A stretch of 64,000 nt of DNA. Source: Plasmodium coatneyi (lineage: Eukaryota; Apicomplexa; Aconoidasida; Haemosporida; Plasmodiidae). Positions 42,801 to 56,632 of the stretch are shown here, piece by piece. The notes below the pieces were generated by a model. That model was not told where the DNA came from. It made no database searches and saw only the letters and a list, made by a program, of their open reading frames with translations. The position numbers were made by a program, and so were the translations under genes. Within the stretch, counting starts at the first letter, position 1. Every line of letters begins with the position of its first letter. The stretch is from the NCBI RefSeq assembly GCF_001680005.1, contig NC_033562.1, forward strand, positions 1,798,001 to 1,862,000, in the 5' to 3' direction.

Positions 42801-44172
42801 ACTTCTCTCTCACTTTTTCATTGCCCATTTTACAGTTTGAATAATCCAACTGTTTGCACTCAAAACAATCCTTATCACTCTTGCATGGAGTTGTTTCCTT
42901 AATTTGTGCGCTGACACTGAATGCTTTACTTATGCCTTCCTTTATGCTTACCTTCTGGGTACAGGAATTAGCCTTTTCTTGTAATTTATTAATGAGTTCA
43001 TTTAATATGATACATGCCGCAGTGGCCTTGAAGGTTCTATTATTCTTCTTACCATCTCCACCTGGATTACCAGGACTTGAATCCTCTTTAATTTCGTAGA
43101 TATGCTTTAATCCTGCAGTGATGAGCATACAAGCATTGCTATCTGCTTCTGTCCATATGGTCCCTTTTTTCTTAGGACCATTACAATGGGATTCCATACT
43201 TGATTTATATTTAGATATGTCGTTAGAGAGTGGCTCGACCATTTGCAGGATTTCTTCCCACACTTGACCCTATCATGAGAAGAAAGGATGGAACATGTAC
43301 ATATATTTAATACCTACACGGAACGTTCATTCATTCTTCGTTTCAATAATATACATTTCTTCATGTCTATTTGTGCTACCTCTAAAGGTAATAAATGGTA
43401 ACAATCCTTACCCAGTCTTTTTGTGAATTTTTTTTGTGTCCATGCCACTTCTCTATTACTTCCTTTAAGCGGTTCTGCAGGTCAATCTTGCCACAGGTAA
43501 TATCTGTATGAAAAGGGGGAACAAAAGTGGAAATAGGAATAAATAGTACTAAGGTAATGGAAGAATGGTAAAATGGTGGTACAGTCGGGTGGTGGTTATC
43601 CACCTACCACCTCTAACAACCCACCAACCCCCTTTTATGGTAGTGGTGGTGGTTATGGTAGGTGGAAGGAAGGTTGTGTTAGGTGGGTGGTTGGAGGTAG
43701 GAAGGAGTGATGTTAGGTGGTAGTTGGGGTCCCCCCTTGTACTGAATTCCACAACTAAATCATGTTTACCATCTTCAATTTGCCTATAGGAAGAGAGATA
43801 AGAGAACATAAGAGTACATTTTTTTTCTTCTTTTCTTTCTTTCTTTCTTTATTTTTTTTTTTTTTATACGATTAATTTTTTTTGAAAGCATGTATACATT
43901 TGTGTGTGTGTATAGGAACACACACACACACACATAAATAAGTAATCGTAACTATACCTGCCATCTGAATCATGCTTTACTATTACTTCGTTGTGTCCTG
44001 GCGTGAGAATCCAGAAAGTGTCTCTCTTTCGACGTCGAAGAACTTTGCTATTCTCCTCGTTTTCTGCACCATCCGCTGCACGACGTGCACGTCGTGGACG
44101 AGGCACACCATCCTCCGCTTCATTCGGAAGATGTGTTTGTTGTTCCAATTTACTCTTCTCCTGTGCAGCCAT
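39818..44172 (-). CDS. SICAvar: SICAvar antigen, seven exons with unusual N-terminal exons
   Basis: Exons are 44172..43958, 43783..43743, 43503..43412, 43269..42705, 42523..41694, 41550..40615 and 40213..39818. Phases match at every join (2, 1, 0, 1, 0, 0), giving 1024 aa. Exons 3-6 are SICAvar Cys-rich modules (LQNRLKEVIEKW; CMLITAGLKHIY; WMWYMHWFCVP; CNYIVKGLKYMYGI, YPCVDCKWEEENY). Exon 6 has a Pro-rich/acidic stalk (PPPPPPPDVEESEDGEG) and the TM LPLAPAMLGISIMSYLLWK. The last exon is cytoplasmic, with RGPSLEQQIVDHV, LVKEQKPRS, MIIDIHLEVLNECQKGD and LVQEFIG, and stops at VLSSDSEF with almost no terminal repeat. Exon 1 is 71 codons, Arg-rich (RPRRARRAADGAENEE, LRRRKRDTFWILTPG), unlike the 22-31 codon first exons of the other SICAvar genes here. 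The donor of exon 2 could instead be at 43769 (14-nt exon). Confidence 0.82.
40214..40614 (-). repeat. last intron of SICAvar with CCCTAAAATGCGAAATCC array
   Basis: About nine copies of the 25-30 bp unit (core CCCTAAAATGCGAAATCC plus CACACAC spacer) lie at 40305-40545. The conserved block TTTCTTTAATAGGGGTGTGA / CAACAGTAATTACTAC is at 40246-40297. Poly-pyrimidine sequence lies at the donor side. The layout is identical to 10684-11069 and 61188-61450. Confidence 0.8.
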
Positions 44173-45943
44173 TTTTTTCTTTTTTTTTTTCTTTAATCAC
44201 TATTTATTCAATGAATGGAATTGTTACTTACTAAATGGAAAATTGTATTTCACTAAGTATCCATACATGTGTGTACAACAGAAAGTACGCATACATTCAT
44301 TCCTTACGTCCTTTTCTTCTGAGAATACTTTTTTTTTTTCTTCTTTTTTTTTTTTTTTTTTCTTCTTCTTCTTCTTCCTAAAGGAAGAGAAAACAACCTT
44401 CCTTCCACCCCTAAGACCCCTTCAACCCACCTACCACCCCCAACACCCCTAACAACATTCCTTCCACCAACCGCCACCCAAACAACCTTGCCTTCCTCCC
44501 TCCACCCTAAGAATCATCCTTCCACCCCATAACAATCTAGCACCACCTTCCTTCTTTACACCTTCCACCCCTAACACCCAAATGTGCACTCCGCTGCACA
44601 CCTTCCTCCCTTCCTTTTTTTTTTTTTTTGTTTTCTTTGTTTTTCATCTTTTTTTCTTTTATTTTTTTTTATACTTTTTTTCTTTTTTCTTCATTAAAAA
44701 AAAAGAAGAGCAACGTTCCCGTCACCCTAAAATGCGTACCTGCACCCCTCTGCACACCTTCTTCAACATACTTTCTTCATTACACCTTAAAATTTTCTTT
44801 TTTCTTCTTCCTTAATAATTCCTTCCTTACACTTTTTTTTTAATCTTCTTTTTCTTTTTAAATCTTCCTTTTTTACTTAAATCTTCTCTTTTTTTACCTA
44901 AATCTTGTTTTTCTTCTTCCTTAACCTTCTTTCCTTTACCTAAACCTTCTTTCTCCTCTTTTCTACTTTTTTTTTTCTACACACGTTGGGTGTACCCCTC
45001 CCTAAACGAAGTGACCTTCTTTCATTCAACCCTAACAACATCATTCTAATACCCCTAAAATCCTTCACTCTAATACCCTTACACCCTACCCCTCACACGC
45101 CTAACAACTGTTTATTCTAATACCTTTACACCCTACCTCTACATCCTTACACCCCTTCATTCTACCATCCTCAATAAACTAACACCCCTTCCTTCCACCC
45201 CTAACACCCAAATCTGCACCCCGCTGCACACCTTCTTCCCTTCCTTCAATTTTTTTTTTTTTTTTTTTTTTGTTCTCCATAAAGGAAGTGGCCTTCCTTC
45301 TTTTCTCCCTTAACACTCCTCTCAGGTGAACCCTTCTGCACACGTACCACCTAATAACCCACCTACCGCCCTAACACTCCTCCATAGGTGCACCATCGTG
45401 CGGGACTCCCCCAACATACATCCTTCCACCCAACCACCCCTAGGAACCTTCCTTCCACCCAACCACCCCTAGGAACCTTCCTTCCACCTACCACCCGTAA
45501 CCACCCCACAACCACCCTACCACCTAACAACCCACCTACCACCCACCTAACAACCTTCCTTCCACCCCCAACAGCGTTCCTTACTTGCATCAAACACCCC
45601 TAAGAACCCTCCTGCTACAACCCTAACAACCCACCTACCACCTAACAACTCACCTACCACCACTAACAACCCACCTACCACCTAACAACTCACCTACCAC
45701 CTAACAACTCACCTACCACCTAACAACTCACCTACCACCACTAACAACCTTCCTTTCGCCATACCACCGCTAACAACCCTTCCTTCCACCCCTAACAACG
45801 GTTCTCCTTCCACCCCAAGCAAAGGTTCAATACTGTTGAGTGGGGTTCGACACGGTTCCGTAGCGGTCAGACTCGGTGCAACGCGGTCCGTAAAGATTAC
45901 TAAAATTTTTTGTAGCTATTTGTAGCAGTTTTGTAACGATTCC
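44173..45943. repeat. pyrimidine and CCTAACAACC repeat region
   Basis: Poly-T/TTC tracts (44329-44378), CCACCCCTAACACC repeats (44390-44580), TTTTCTTT blocks (44600-44980), telomere-like CCCTAACAACATCATTC (45025-45200) and the CACCTAACAACTCACCTAC 19-bp unit (45300-45750) follow one another. A short GC-richer patch with CGGTTCCGTAGCGGTCAGAC is at 45830-45895, next to the two-TM gene. No gene seen. Confidence 0.7.
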
Positions 45944-47153
45944 TTACGCGTTCCAATTTGTACCTAATTTTACGCTCAAAAGAATACATACCATAAAAGC
46001 AACAACAGCAAAACCACAAAGGGGCCACGAGTATGGTGGTGATGGACTGCCTATAGAAAGGGTCACAATCAAACCGACACAACACAAAGCGAATACATAT
46101 AAAATGGAAATGGTCAATACGAGAGGTGATGACAAGAACTGTGACAATAATGCTTCCCCTTTTCTTGTCCATAATCTTCTTTTTATAATATATAACAATT
46201 TATTAAAAAACCCTCTAGGTCGACATCCCCTAGGTCGAATGTTCATGGGTTGAAATACCCCTATTCTTCTTTCATTTTTTTGTGCTTTATTTTTTATATG
46301 TGGTGTTGGATGATAGTCATCATAATGATAGTCATCACTTCGCTCCTCAAAGAGACTATCCATGGAACTGTCCATGGTGCGGCAACGGCTGCTGCTGCTG
46401 CTGTTTGTTGATAGGGAAGTAACACTTTCCATGGAACTGTCCATGGAGCAGGAACTGTTGTCCAAAAAGCGGTCTATTGCAACGCAACGGAGACGGTTCT
46501 TCCAAAAGGAGTGATAGGAAGAATCCTCATTATCCATTTTGGGACATCCATTTTTACAACTGTTACCACTTCTTGCTGCATGGAGTCGATGAAATAAATT
46601 TTTATCGTTCTGATCAAAGAGGCTGTCTATTCTTTCCTTCGGTAAAGGGACGTTGTCATCGTCGTTGTTGTTGTTTGATGTACCATCATCATCATTCCAC
46701 TTGGATTTTAGTGATGTTTTTACACCACTTTCTTGTTTTAATTGTGTTTTTACACCACCACCTAAGGTGTTGGCGCCAAAGGGGGAGGTTCCCAAGGTGG
46801 TACTTTTTTCCTTCCCCTGTTGAGTTCCTGCCACACTGGCACTTCCTTTCTTTGACGATGTGCTTATAGCAGTTACCTAAAAAAAAGAAGGTTATTAGAT
46901 GGTTGGTGTTATGTGCGTTGTTAGGGGTGGTGGAATTTTTTTTTTTTCTCTTTTCCTTTTCTATTTTTCTTTTTTCAATTTTTAATAAGGAGAATAGGAG
47001 TTTATTTATAATAAATATAGGCGCACATTAAAAAAAATTTAACAGCAGGAGCAGCTTCTATCTTACATGGTGATGGTGGTGGTTAGGGTTATATTGTACC
47101 CACTGGCACAAAACGGAGATGAGTATGAAATATTTTAAAGGACGTGCCATCAT
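45944..47153 (-). CDS. putative exported/membrane protein, signal peptide plus two TM, longer paralogue
   Basis: Exon 1 is 47153..47067 (29 codons, MMARPLKYFILISVLCQWVQ then YNPNHHHHH, donor GTAAGA). Exon 2 is 46876..45944, starting VTAISTSSKKGSAS. The protein is 339 aa. The exon 1 hydrophobic core, the (W)(A/V)QY motif, the terminal His run and the V(C/T)AIST start match the gene at 6612-7571, so the two are paralogues. The middle of exon 2 is long and low-complexity: a poly-Asn/Asp patch, four Met-Asp-Ser-Ser type repeats (SSCSMDSSMESVTS, RTMDSSMDSLFEE) and a Cys pair. Two TM helices follow (SSPLVLTISILYVFALCCVG and LCGFAVVAFMVCILLSVKLG). I see no clear PEXEL. It is probably an infected-cell membrane protein, function unknown. 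Confidence 0.75.
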
Positions 47154-48243
47154 TTTGCTGGTTTGTTTTTCTTCCTTTTTTTTTTGTTTGCTTCTTTCTT
47201 TTTTCTTTTTTGAGCGTGTGTGTAAAAATATATTTTTAAAGGAAGTAATTATAATGTACATAATACTAATTTATGCCAAAGTTATGTGGTAATTTGAAAT
47301 AAAAACAACATGGTTTTTAGTTCTATTCTATACAATTTATGTATTAACATCCTTAATCATCATATTCCCTTTTATGAGAAAAAAAAAAAAAGAGAATATA
47401 ACACCCCATCCCCCCACACTCTCCATAGTACGTCACACACTTCTTCTGACGGTGTAATGGAAGGTGGAGGAGCAGCAAATTATTATGCACATTTTTAACA
47501 GTGGAATTTTTTTATACATGTATACACTAAAAAATTACTACCCGTTTTTTTTTTTTTTTTTTTGAGATAATGTTAAATATAAAAAAAAAAAAGGAAGAAA
47601 AAAACAATTTATTATTACAGAACAATCACATAAACAGAAGAGAAGAGGGGAGGATGTACTGTCAAGCATATACTATAAGGATGCATACATTTCTCCCTTG
47701 TATGCATAATTAATGCAAATATCCTTTGTATTATTACATACGTTTCTTTTCATTTATTTCATATAAATTTACCCTGTTCACAGTACATTTATGAATATAC
47801 ACATTCAGGAAAGGGGAAGGGAAAGGAAGGGGTGGAACGTTCCTCCTTGTACATATATATAAGAACTGCACATATGAATATAGATGAACTGTATACAACA
47901 TATATATATATATGGATTAAAAAAAAATTAGGAGGAGTACTTTTTTTCTTCTTTTGGGCTTAATTCTTTATATATTTTTTTACCTTAATATATATATGTA
48001 CATATGTAATGATTTTGATGTACACATTTGTGTATGTGGTATATTACTATTGTTCAAGGAATTAAGGAATATATATTATTATTATTATTGAAGAAACAAG
48101 AAGTGAAAATTTCCAAATTCACCCCTACACTTACAATCCAATCATCATAGAACAAACAAACAAAATTCTCATATACTTTGCTATTACATAATTGTGTGAA
48201 CCATTCTTAAGGAAGAATATAAACAAGAGTTTGTGTAAACAAA
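47154..48243. other. divergent intergenic region, kir upstream block near its right end
   Basis: This AT-rich spacer lies between the minus-strand two-TM gene and the plus-strand kir at 48244. The segment 48078-48165 repeats the block noted at 37085-37215. No gene seen. Confidence 0.5.
48078..48165 (+). promoter_or_regulatory. conserved kir upstream block, second copy
   Basis: TATTATTATTGAAGAAACAA, AATTTCCAAATTCACCCCTA and CAATCATCATAGAACAAACA occur in the same order as at 37085-37215, about 80-165 nt before the ATG at 48244. Confidence 0.4.
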
Positions 48244-50416
48244 ATGGCTGACGTAAGACGCTTTATTCCTTCCTTATGTCAAAAAGGGGAGGCAATTTGA
48301 ATAATATGTGTCCACATATATACGTACGTATGTATATGTATATATATATATATATTCCACACTCTTCCTTCTGCTCAATTCCGTACGTACAGGACCAATT
48401 TTTAAGGAGTTTAACTTCATACAACAAGTTCTATAATAACTTTGACAGTGGTACGCAGAACTGCAGTGGCACTGGTGTCCAACCTAATCAGTTAAGGACT
48501 CCATTACAGACTACCTTCAAGGGCTGTGATCAAATTATTAATGACGCTGAAAAAATCGCAAAGGCTTATTGTTACGCATCTACACAGAATGGGCAACCGA
48601 ATCAGTACAAAAATAAAGAACCTTGTCTCTTCTTTTATTTTTGGTTAGGAGATACATATGGGAAGTATTTAAGCAATAATCATACATTTTCAGAACTTCT
48701 GACTGCAATTCACACTACGCTGACAGATGTTCATTTGGACAAATGTAGAATTAAATACAGCGATGTTAACAAAACAGTTGTCAGCCAAATGAAAAGAGTA
48801 TATGAATATTATTACGAACATGAGAAGATAAATAAGATGTTACTCAACAGTTGGACCGATTGTAATGGCAACTGGTCAAAGTACTTGAGTGAAGTTTCCA
48901 GAGCATGTGATTCTGCGGGACAAAGTTGCATAGCAGGGAGAACATATATTGAAGGTGGTGACTATTGTTACGACTATAATAACAAATACAAGTTCTATTG
49001 TGGTATGGCAAAAGCGTTAGATTCTTACTGTACAAAAAATTCTGCCATACAAGATGCACAACAGAAAACAAAGCAGGCAGAACAGGAAAAAGAAGCAGCA
49101 CAACAAGCAGCAAAAGCAGCATCCATTGCAGCAGAAGAAGCTGTAAGTAAAGCGGGTACTGCTTCCTCCATTTCTTCTGCTTTTGGTACCTTAGCCCTAC
49201 TAGAATTACCCCCACTCCTTTTCCTCGCATATAAGGTAAGAACTAAAACAATAGTTGTGAAATATAAATAATAGTACCTAACCCTTCCTTTCCTTCCTTC
49301 TCCCTAGATCCTCCTTTCCTTCATTCCTTAGACCCTCCTTTCCTTCATTCCTTAGACCCTCCTTTCCTTCATTCCTTAGACCCTCCTTTCCTTCATTCCC
49401 TAGACCCTCCTTTCCTTCATTCCTTAGACCCTCCTTTCCTTCCTTCCGTAAACCATCTTTTCCTTCCTTCCGTAGACTCTCTTATCCTTCATCCTTAGAT
49501 TCTCCTTTCCTTTCCTTCCACCTATCACCCTACCACCTAACAATCTTCCTTCCTTACACCCTTCCTTCCTGACACCCTTCCTTCCTTACACCCTTCCTTC
49601 CTTACACCCTTTCCTTCCTTACACCCTTTCCTTCCTTACACCCTACCACCTACCACCCTCCTAACAACCCATCTACCACCTAACAACCTTTCCTTCCACC
49701 CTAGAACCACCCCTAAAAACCCACCTACTACCAACCACCACCCTAACAACACTAACAACCCACCTACCACCAACCACCCTAACAACACTAACAACCCACC
49801 TACCACCAACCACCCTAACAACACTAACAACCCACCTACCACCAACCACCCTAACAACACTAACAACCCACCTACCACCAACCACCCTAACAACACTAAC
49901 AACCCATCTACCACCCTACAACCTAACAACCTTCTTTCCACCCCAAACACCTAACAACCATTCCTCCCACCAACCACCCCTAACGACCTTCCCTTCCTAC
50001 TTAGACCCCTTCCTTCCCTCCTTAGACCACTTTCCTTTCCTTCCCCTTAGACAATCTTTCCTTCGTTCCTCCTTAAACGCGTTCCTTCCACCCCTAACAC
50101 CCCTAATAACATTCCTTCCCTTCAGTATAAACCATGGTCTTCTTGGTTTGGTAACCATTCTTCTGGAAATGGAAGGAGCGGAAGAAGAGGTAATAGAAGG
50201 AGAAGATCAGCTGAACACGAATTCGATACATTAACGGAAAGCATTTCAACAGAGAACGATTCCATATTGGGCTCCGCAAGAGTGGATGATTCCACCACAG
50301 TACGTTCTCCTGCGCGCACAAGACAAGTGACAAGAGAAGGAGAAGGAAGGGCATCCGCTAGAAGAACAAATAGTAATACACTCGGCCGCCAGAATGTAGG
50401 TTATGGTCGCATGTAA
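48244..50416 (+). CDS. kir: KIR protein with coiled-coil stalk
   Basis: Exons are 48244..48252 (MAD, donor GTAAGA), 48393..49235 and 50126..50416, giving 380 aa. Exon 2 opens DQFLRSLTSYNKFYNNFDSG, with CLFFYFWLGDTYGKYL, VVSQMKRVYEYYYEHEK, CNGNWSKYLSEVSRACD and YCYDYNNKYKFYCG. The stalk (AIQDAQQKTKQAEQEKEAAQ, then an Ala-rich heptad region) predicts a coiled coil. The TM is SISSAFGTLALLELPPLLFLAYK. Exon 3 starts YKPWSSWFGNHSSGNG, has HEFDTLTESISTEND, and ends NVGYGRM. Intron 2 (890 bp) is packed with CCTTAGACCCTCCTTTCC and CACCTAACAACC repeats, including five copies of a roughly 36-bp CCTAACAACACTAACAACCC unit (49735-49905). It is the same subfamily as the genes at 37374 and 58483. Confidence 0.88.
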
Positions 50417-51521
50417 CACCGTCGTTGTATAACACATTGTGGAATGTAACACTCATTTGGAATATGGAATGGGTGTGTGCCCCCTCCCTCAAGAGGGGGA
50501 GGGGACGCATAAATAACACCGTGAACACAATTTATATACAGTGCAGGAAAAAAAAAAAAAAAGAGACACTTTCTTCCTTCTTTCACCCCTTACTTTCTTT
50601 TTTTTTTTCCTTCCTTTCGTTCTTTTTCCTTCTTTTGTTCCTACATTTGTATGTATTAATAACTCTGCATGAAGGGAAAGAAGAGGGAAAAGAATGTCTA
50701 AGAAGGAAGGAAAGGAAAGCGAAAGGAAAGAATATACCCCCCAAACGAAGAGGGTGCGAATAAAAAAAGAGAAAAGAAAAAAAAATTCTTACCTCTTTTC
50801 AAAAAAAAAATGTATTTATGTATTAAGAATAAAAGAGCCAGGAAGGAAGAAAAAAATTTATAAAAATATCATACGTGTAAAAGGAAAAAAGTAAAAAATA
50901 ACAACCTGTAAAAAAATAAATAAGAATTAAAAAAATAATAGAAAAAAAGGAGAACAGGGTACACATTAGTATATAATAGAATATAATCTACATTAAAAAA
51001 AAACGAAAGAAGATTGGAAAGGTATATAGTGCTCACCTAACGCAAATGTGCATATTATATTTGAGGTATTCAAAAGAAATGTGCACCTTTATGTACAAAA
51101 TAATTAAGGAAATTGATTATTAATATAATGTGTTGTTCCGAATAATTACGCATCGCGGAACGTTACAATGAATGGATGAAGAACGTATGGGGAATTCCTG
51201 ATTTTTTTTTCTCCTTTGTTTTGCTTATTATTTTTCTTTTTATATGTTCTTACTGCTGGGATACACATATACATGCAGTGATCTTGATACATATGTATAT
51301 TTGATATAATTCAGGTGTTAAGTAATGTATTACTTGCTGGGGAGGAAGTGAATTTTGCAATATAGGCTTCATAATAATTCGAACTTGTACGAAATTCTTA
51401 CGTATTCATTTTATATGAATATATATATAGGGAAGAACAACAACCCACACAACAACCTTTTAACATATAAATTCAAATTAAACATACACTAAATAATGTA
51501 CATATACAAATAAAGGAAAAA
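50417..51521. other. kir 3' flank and next kir promoter region
   Basis: The first 500 bases resemble the 3' flank in the three tail-to-tail modules (CGCATAAATAACACCGTGAAC, TTTATATACAGTG, GAGACACTTTCT), but no SICAvar last exon follows. The rest is AT-rich. No gene seen. Confidence 0.55.
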
Positions 51522-53090
<1,569 letters not shown>

Positions 53091-54268
53091 TATTCTCCCT
53101 CCGAATACTATAGTAAATCGCACACAGCTCAGTGTGTACGTTATCAACATTAATTTATGAAAATGTGTGTGTTCTCCACATTGTGTGGAATGTGGAACAT
53201 TGAATGTAATGTGTAATGTCCTCCTCCCTCAGAAAACTGTAGTAACTTGCAGTTTATGTACAGTGTGTGTGTATGTTATCAACATTAATTTATGCAAATG
53301 TGGACGAACATTATGTGTACGTTCATCAACATCAATAATTATGCAAATGTGTTCACTATTATGCAAATTATGCAAATGAAGGAAACAAATATAAAAAATT
53401 TTAAACGTCCGCAATTTTCACAAATTTGTACTTTCATACTTTTACTTCTATATAAGTGCAATAACCCCCAAAAGAAATTTGTATGTGCAACCGCTTTATT
53501 CTTCTTCATTTAAAATAACACATACTTTATTTAGAACAAGCACTTTCTTCTTTATTTAAAATAACATATATCACTTAAAGTAAAAGTTCTTTTTATTAAA
53601 GAAAAAAAAGAAGGAACCAATAAAAAAGAAAGAACAGCAACAATAATAATAATAAAATAATAAATGAAGAAAAGAGAAAAAAAAATAGAAGAAATAATAC
53701 CTTATGGGAAAATTTTCTCCCCCAAAGTTAAGAATTATGTCAAATAAATAACTGCGAAGGGAAGAAGGGAAGGGAAAGGAAGAAGAAAGCAATATTTGTA
53801 AAATTTTTTCCTGCTACTTCCATACTACATCAACCCCTTTAAAAATGAATAATACATATAACGTGTATTCTATAATAAAATGCTGCTTTTAAAAATGAAT
53901 ACAATATAATGTGTATTCTATAATAAATTGCTGCTTTAAAAAAAGTAAAATAAATTGCTTTAAAAATGAATAATGCATATAATGTGCATTCTATAATAAA
54001 TGTGTATTCTATAATAATAATTGCATTGCTTTTTAAAAAAAAAGAAAAATAATTGCTTTTAAATAAATATAATGAATAATGTGCATTCTATAATAAATTA
54101 CATTGCTTTTAAATGAATACATATAATTTGTATTCTATAATAAATTGCTCTAAAAAGAATCAGCCATTTTAAATGAATATAATGAATGAACACAATTTTT
54201 CACCATAATTATATATATACTAATATATAAAAAGGAAGTAGAACATACCACTACAAAAAAACGAAAAA
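53091..54268. other. kir intergenic region with tandem repeats at 53830-54185
   Basis: Degenerate tandem copies (about seven) of a 40-60 bp AT-rich unit containing GTGTATTCTATAATAAATTG, CTTTTAAAAATGAATAA and ATACATATAAT. A 100-bp near-duplicate containing TTATCAACATTAATTTATG lies at 53135-53175 and 53275-53310. No gene seen. Confidence 0.65.
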
Positions 54269-56632
54269 ATGTCACCACCAACAGTAAGGAAAAAACGAAC
54301 AAACAAACACACAAATACAAAAAAAGGACGAAAAATTCTTATTTGTTTAGAGAACGTAGTACACATAATGGAAGATTTTATGTGTATATTTGCATACTTC
54401 TCTTGCATATTCCACTTGCATGCTTCGCTTTTCGATGTTCAATTCTATATATTTTCTTAGGACGGGGATTCGGACGAATTGCCCTCAGTGAAAATATATA
54501 ATAAATTAAGTAGCAAGGCTAAGACTTATACTGTGAAAAATTGTAATAATGAAGTAAAAGGAGGTATATGGTCGTACCATACATACTTCGGTAAACATAA
54601 GGACGACATTCGTAGAGCATGTTGTTACGCATACCAATTGGACAAGAGCGAGCAACCGCCCTACAGTGAACGGTGTCCTTTCCTGTTTAATTGGATAATT
54701 GATCAAGTAAAAGGGGAAAACAAGTTTGACTATGTGCAGGCCACCGGGGATATTTATGAATTACTGACGAAACTTCAACCTGATTGGCAATGCAGTAATG
54801 TATACAATCATATGGGGGAACCTCTCTTTAACGAAAGTAAAGCACTGTTCGATTTCGACTATAACTACAGAACTTTACAACAACAATCGGAAAGTAGTGG
54901 TCAATCTTGTTGGCCACAGTATGACACAGACTGGCAGGCTGCTAAAGAAGCATATGAACAGATGGGTACTTCCTGTGATGTGGACCAAACTTGTTTGTCA
55001 TTTAAGAGAAAATATGACACATATTTTACAAGCAAGGACGGGCAACCACCGAAATTAGAATGTGCAGAAGTCTCTGAGGAGGAAAAGAAGAAAGAGGACT
55101 CGGAAGAAGGTTCAGAGGATGAGGACGAACCTCTAGAAGACCCCTTCGACCTGGAAGACCTCAAAGACGACATAGAAGGGGAGAAGTTGCCGGGTGAATC
55201 TGGAATTTTAGGGGTACGTTCACTTGCTTGGAATGGAAGTGCTATATATGTGCACATCATATGAAAATTATGAATATGTAGCACCCACTTTTTATGTGCA
55301 TATTTTTTCAATAAAATTGGTACGTGGTGTAAATACATGGAAAAGATGCATGGGAACATGCATGTGTACACATGGAAAAATGCATGGAACCATATATATA
55401 TACATATTTTGCGCACAATTACCTTTTTCCTTTTGGTAGGTGAACAAATTAAAGGAATTACCTTCATATGCAGAGTACTATAAAATGTTCAATGGGGGCT
55501 ATAGCCTATGTGACAACATTAGTCCATGGCCCCTACAAATGAGGAGTGCATTGGAGGATGTTCAGAGTATTAAGGAGTACGCAGAAAAAATTGCTGGAGG
55601 ATTGTGTTATGTATATAATATGAAAGGGGAGGACAAAACCCCTCCTGCGCCCCCAAAAAATGAATATTGCGATTTTTTCTACTTTTGGGTGGGAAATATG
55701 TTATGGAAGGAACTTAAGGGTGGTAAGAAGAACTCATTCAGTGAAGCTATGGAAAAAATTAAAACTGCTATGGGGAGCAGTGAAAGTGACCATAAGTGCT
55801 CCTTTACATGCAATCAGAATCACAGGAAATTTTTCACACAGCGAAAATTGCTATTTGATTACCTCAAGGACAAAGACACTATACAACAACAAATAAAGGG
55901 TGGTGGTGGTACGACTCCCTGTACTAAGACGTACAATAAGTACTTGGAGAAAATTACTGCTGCTTACCTGACCATGAAAGCACATCTTTCCGGGAAAACT
56001 AATACATTTTGCAAAGAATTTGGGGAAATTTTTGACCAAGGAGTGGGGGGGCAATTAAGTGAAGTGGACAAATTGAAATGTTCAGTAGTAACTACACCAA
56101 ATCATGAAGAACACAGAGCAGCATCAGTTGACTCCACATCCGGAGTAGCGGGTACCACCACGAACAACAACATCACAACCCCTATCATCTCTTCCATCCT
56201 AGGAGTAGCAGCATTACCAACAATGGCGTTCCTATTGTATAAAGTAATAACTACAATTATCATATACCTTCATATATATATATATAAGTATATATAGCGG
56301 AAATACACATTTCCACGTCTCTTCCCTTTCTCCTTCACAATTTTCAGTATAATCTTTTACCTTCATGGATAAATGACTCCTTTATGGGAGGCAGAAGCAA
56401 CAGAAATAACAATAGAAGAAAGAAAAGAAGATCAACAATTGAACACGACTTTGACGACATATCCACAGAACTTTCATCAGAATTAAATTCAACAACACTT
56501 GGTTCAACGAACTTAACAGAAGATTCTAACACCACGGTATATTCTTCCCCATACAGTACTAAACAGTCTAACGAAGCAGGGAATAATAATAATAGGCGAT
56601 CAAGAAAGAATATAGCTTATCAGAACATGTAA
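54269..56632 (+). CDS. kir: two-domain KIR protein
   Basis: Exons are 54269..54283 (MSPPT, donor GTAAGG), 54461..55213, 55440..56243 and 56348..56632. All joins are phase 0, giving 618 aa. Domain 1 opens DGDSDELPSVKIYNKLSS and has CCYAYQLDKS, CPFLFNWIIDQVKGE, LFNESKALFDFDYNY, SCWPQYDTDWQAAKEAY and CLSFKRKYDTYF. It ends in a very acidic linker (EEEKKKEDSEEGSEDEDEP, LEDPFDLEDLKDD). Domain 2 opens VNKLKELPSYAEYYKMFNGG and has LCYVYNMKGED, CDFFYFWVGNMLW, FFTQRKLLFDYLKDKD, CTKTYNKYLEKITAAYLTM and the TM ISSILGVAALPTMAFLLYK. The tail is YNLLPSWINDSFMGGRSNRN, HDFDDIST, ending IAYQNM. The same arrangement, on the other strand and with a different tail, occurs at 18520-21085. Confidence 0.88.
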
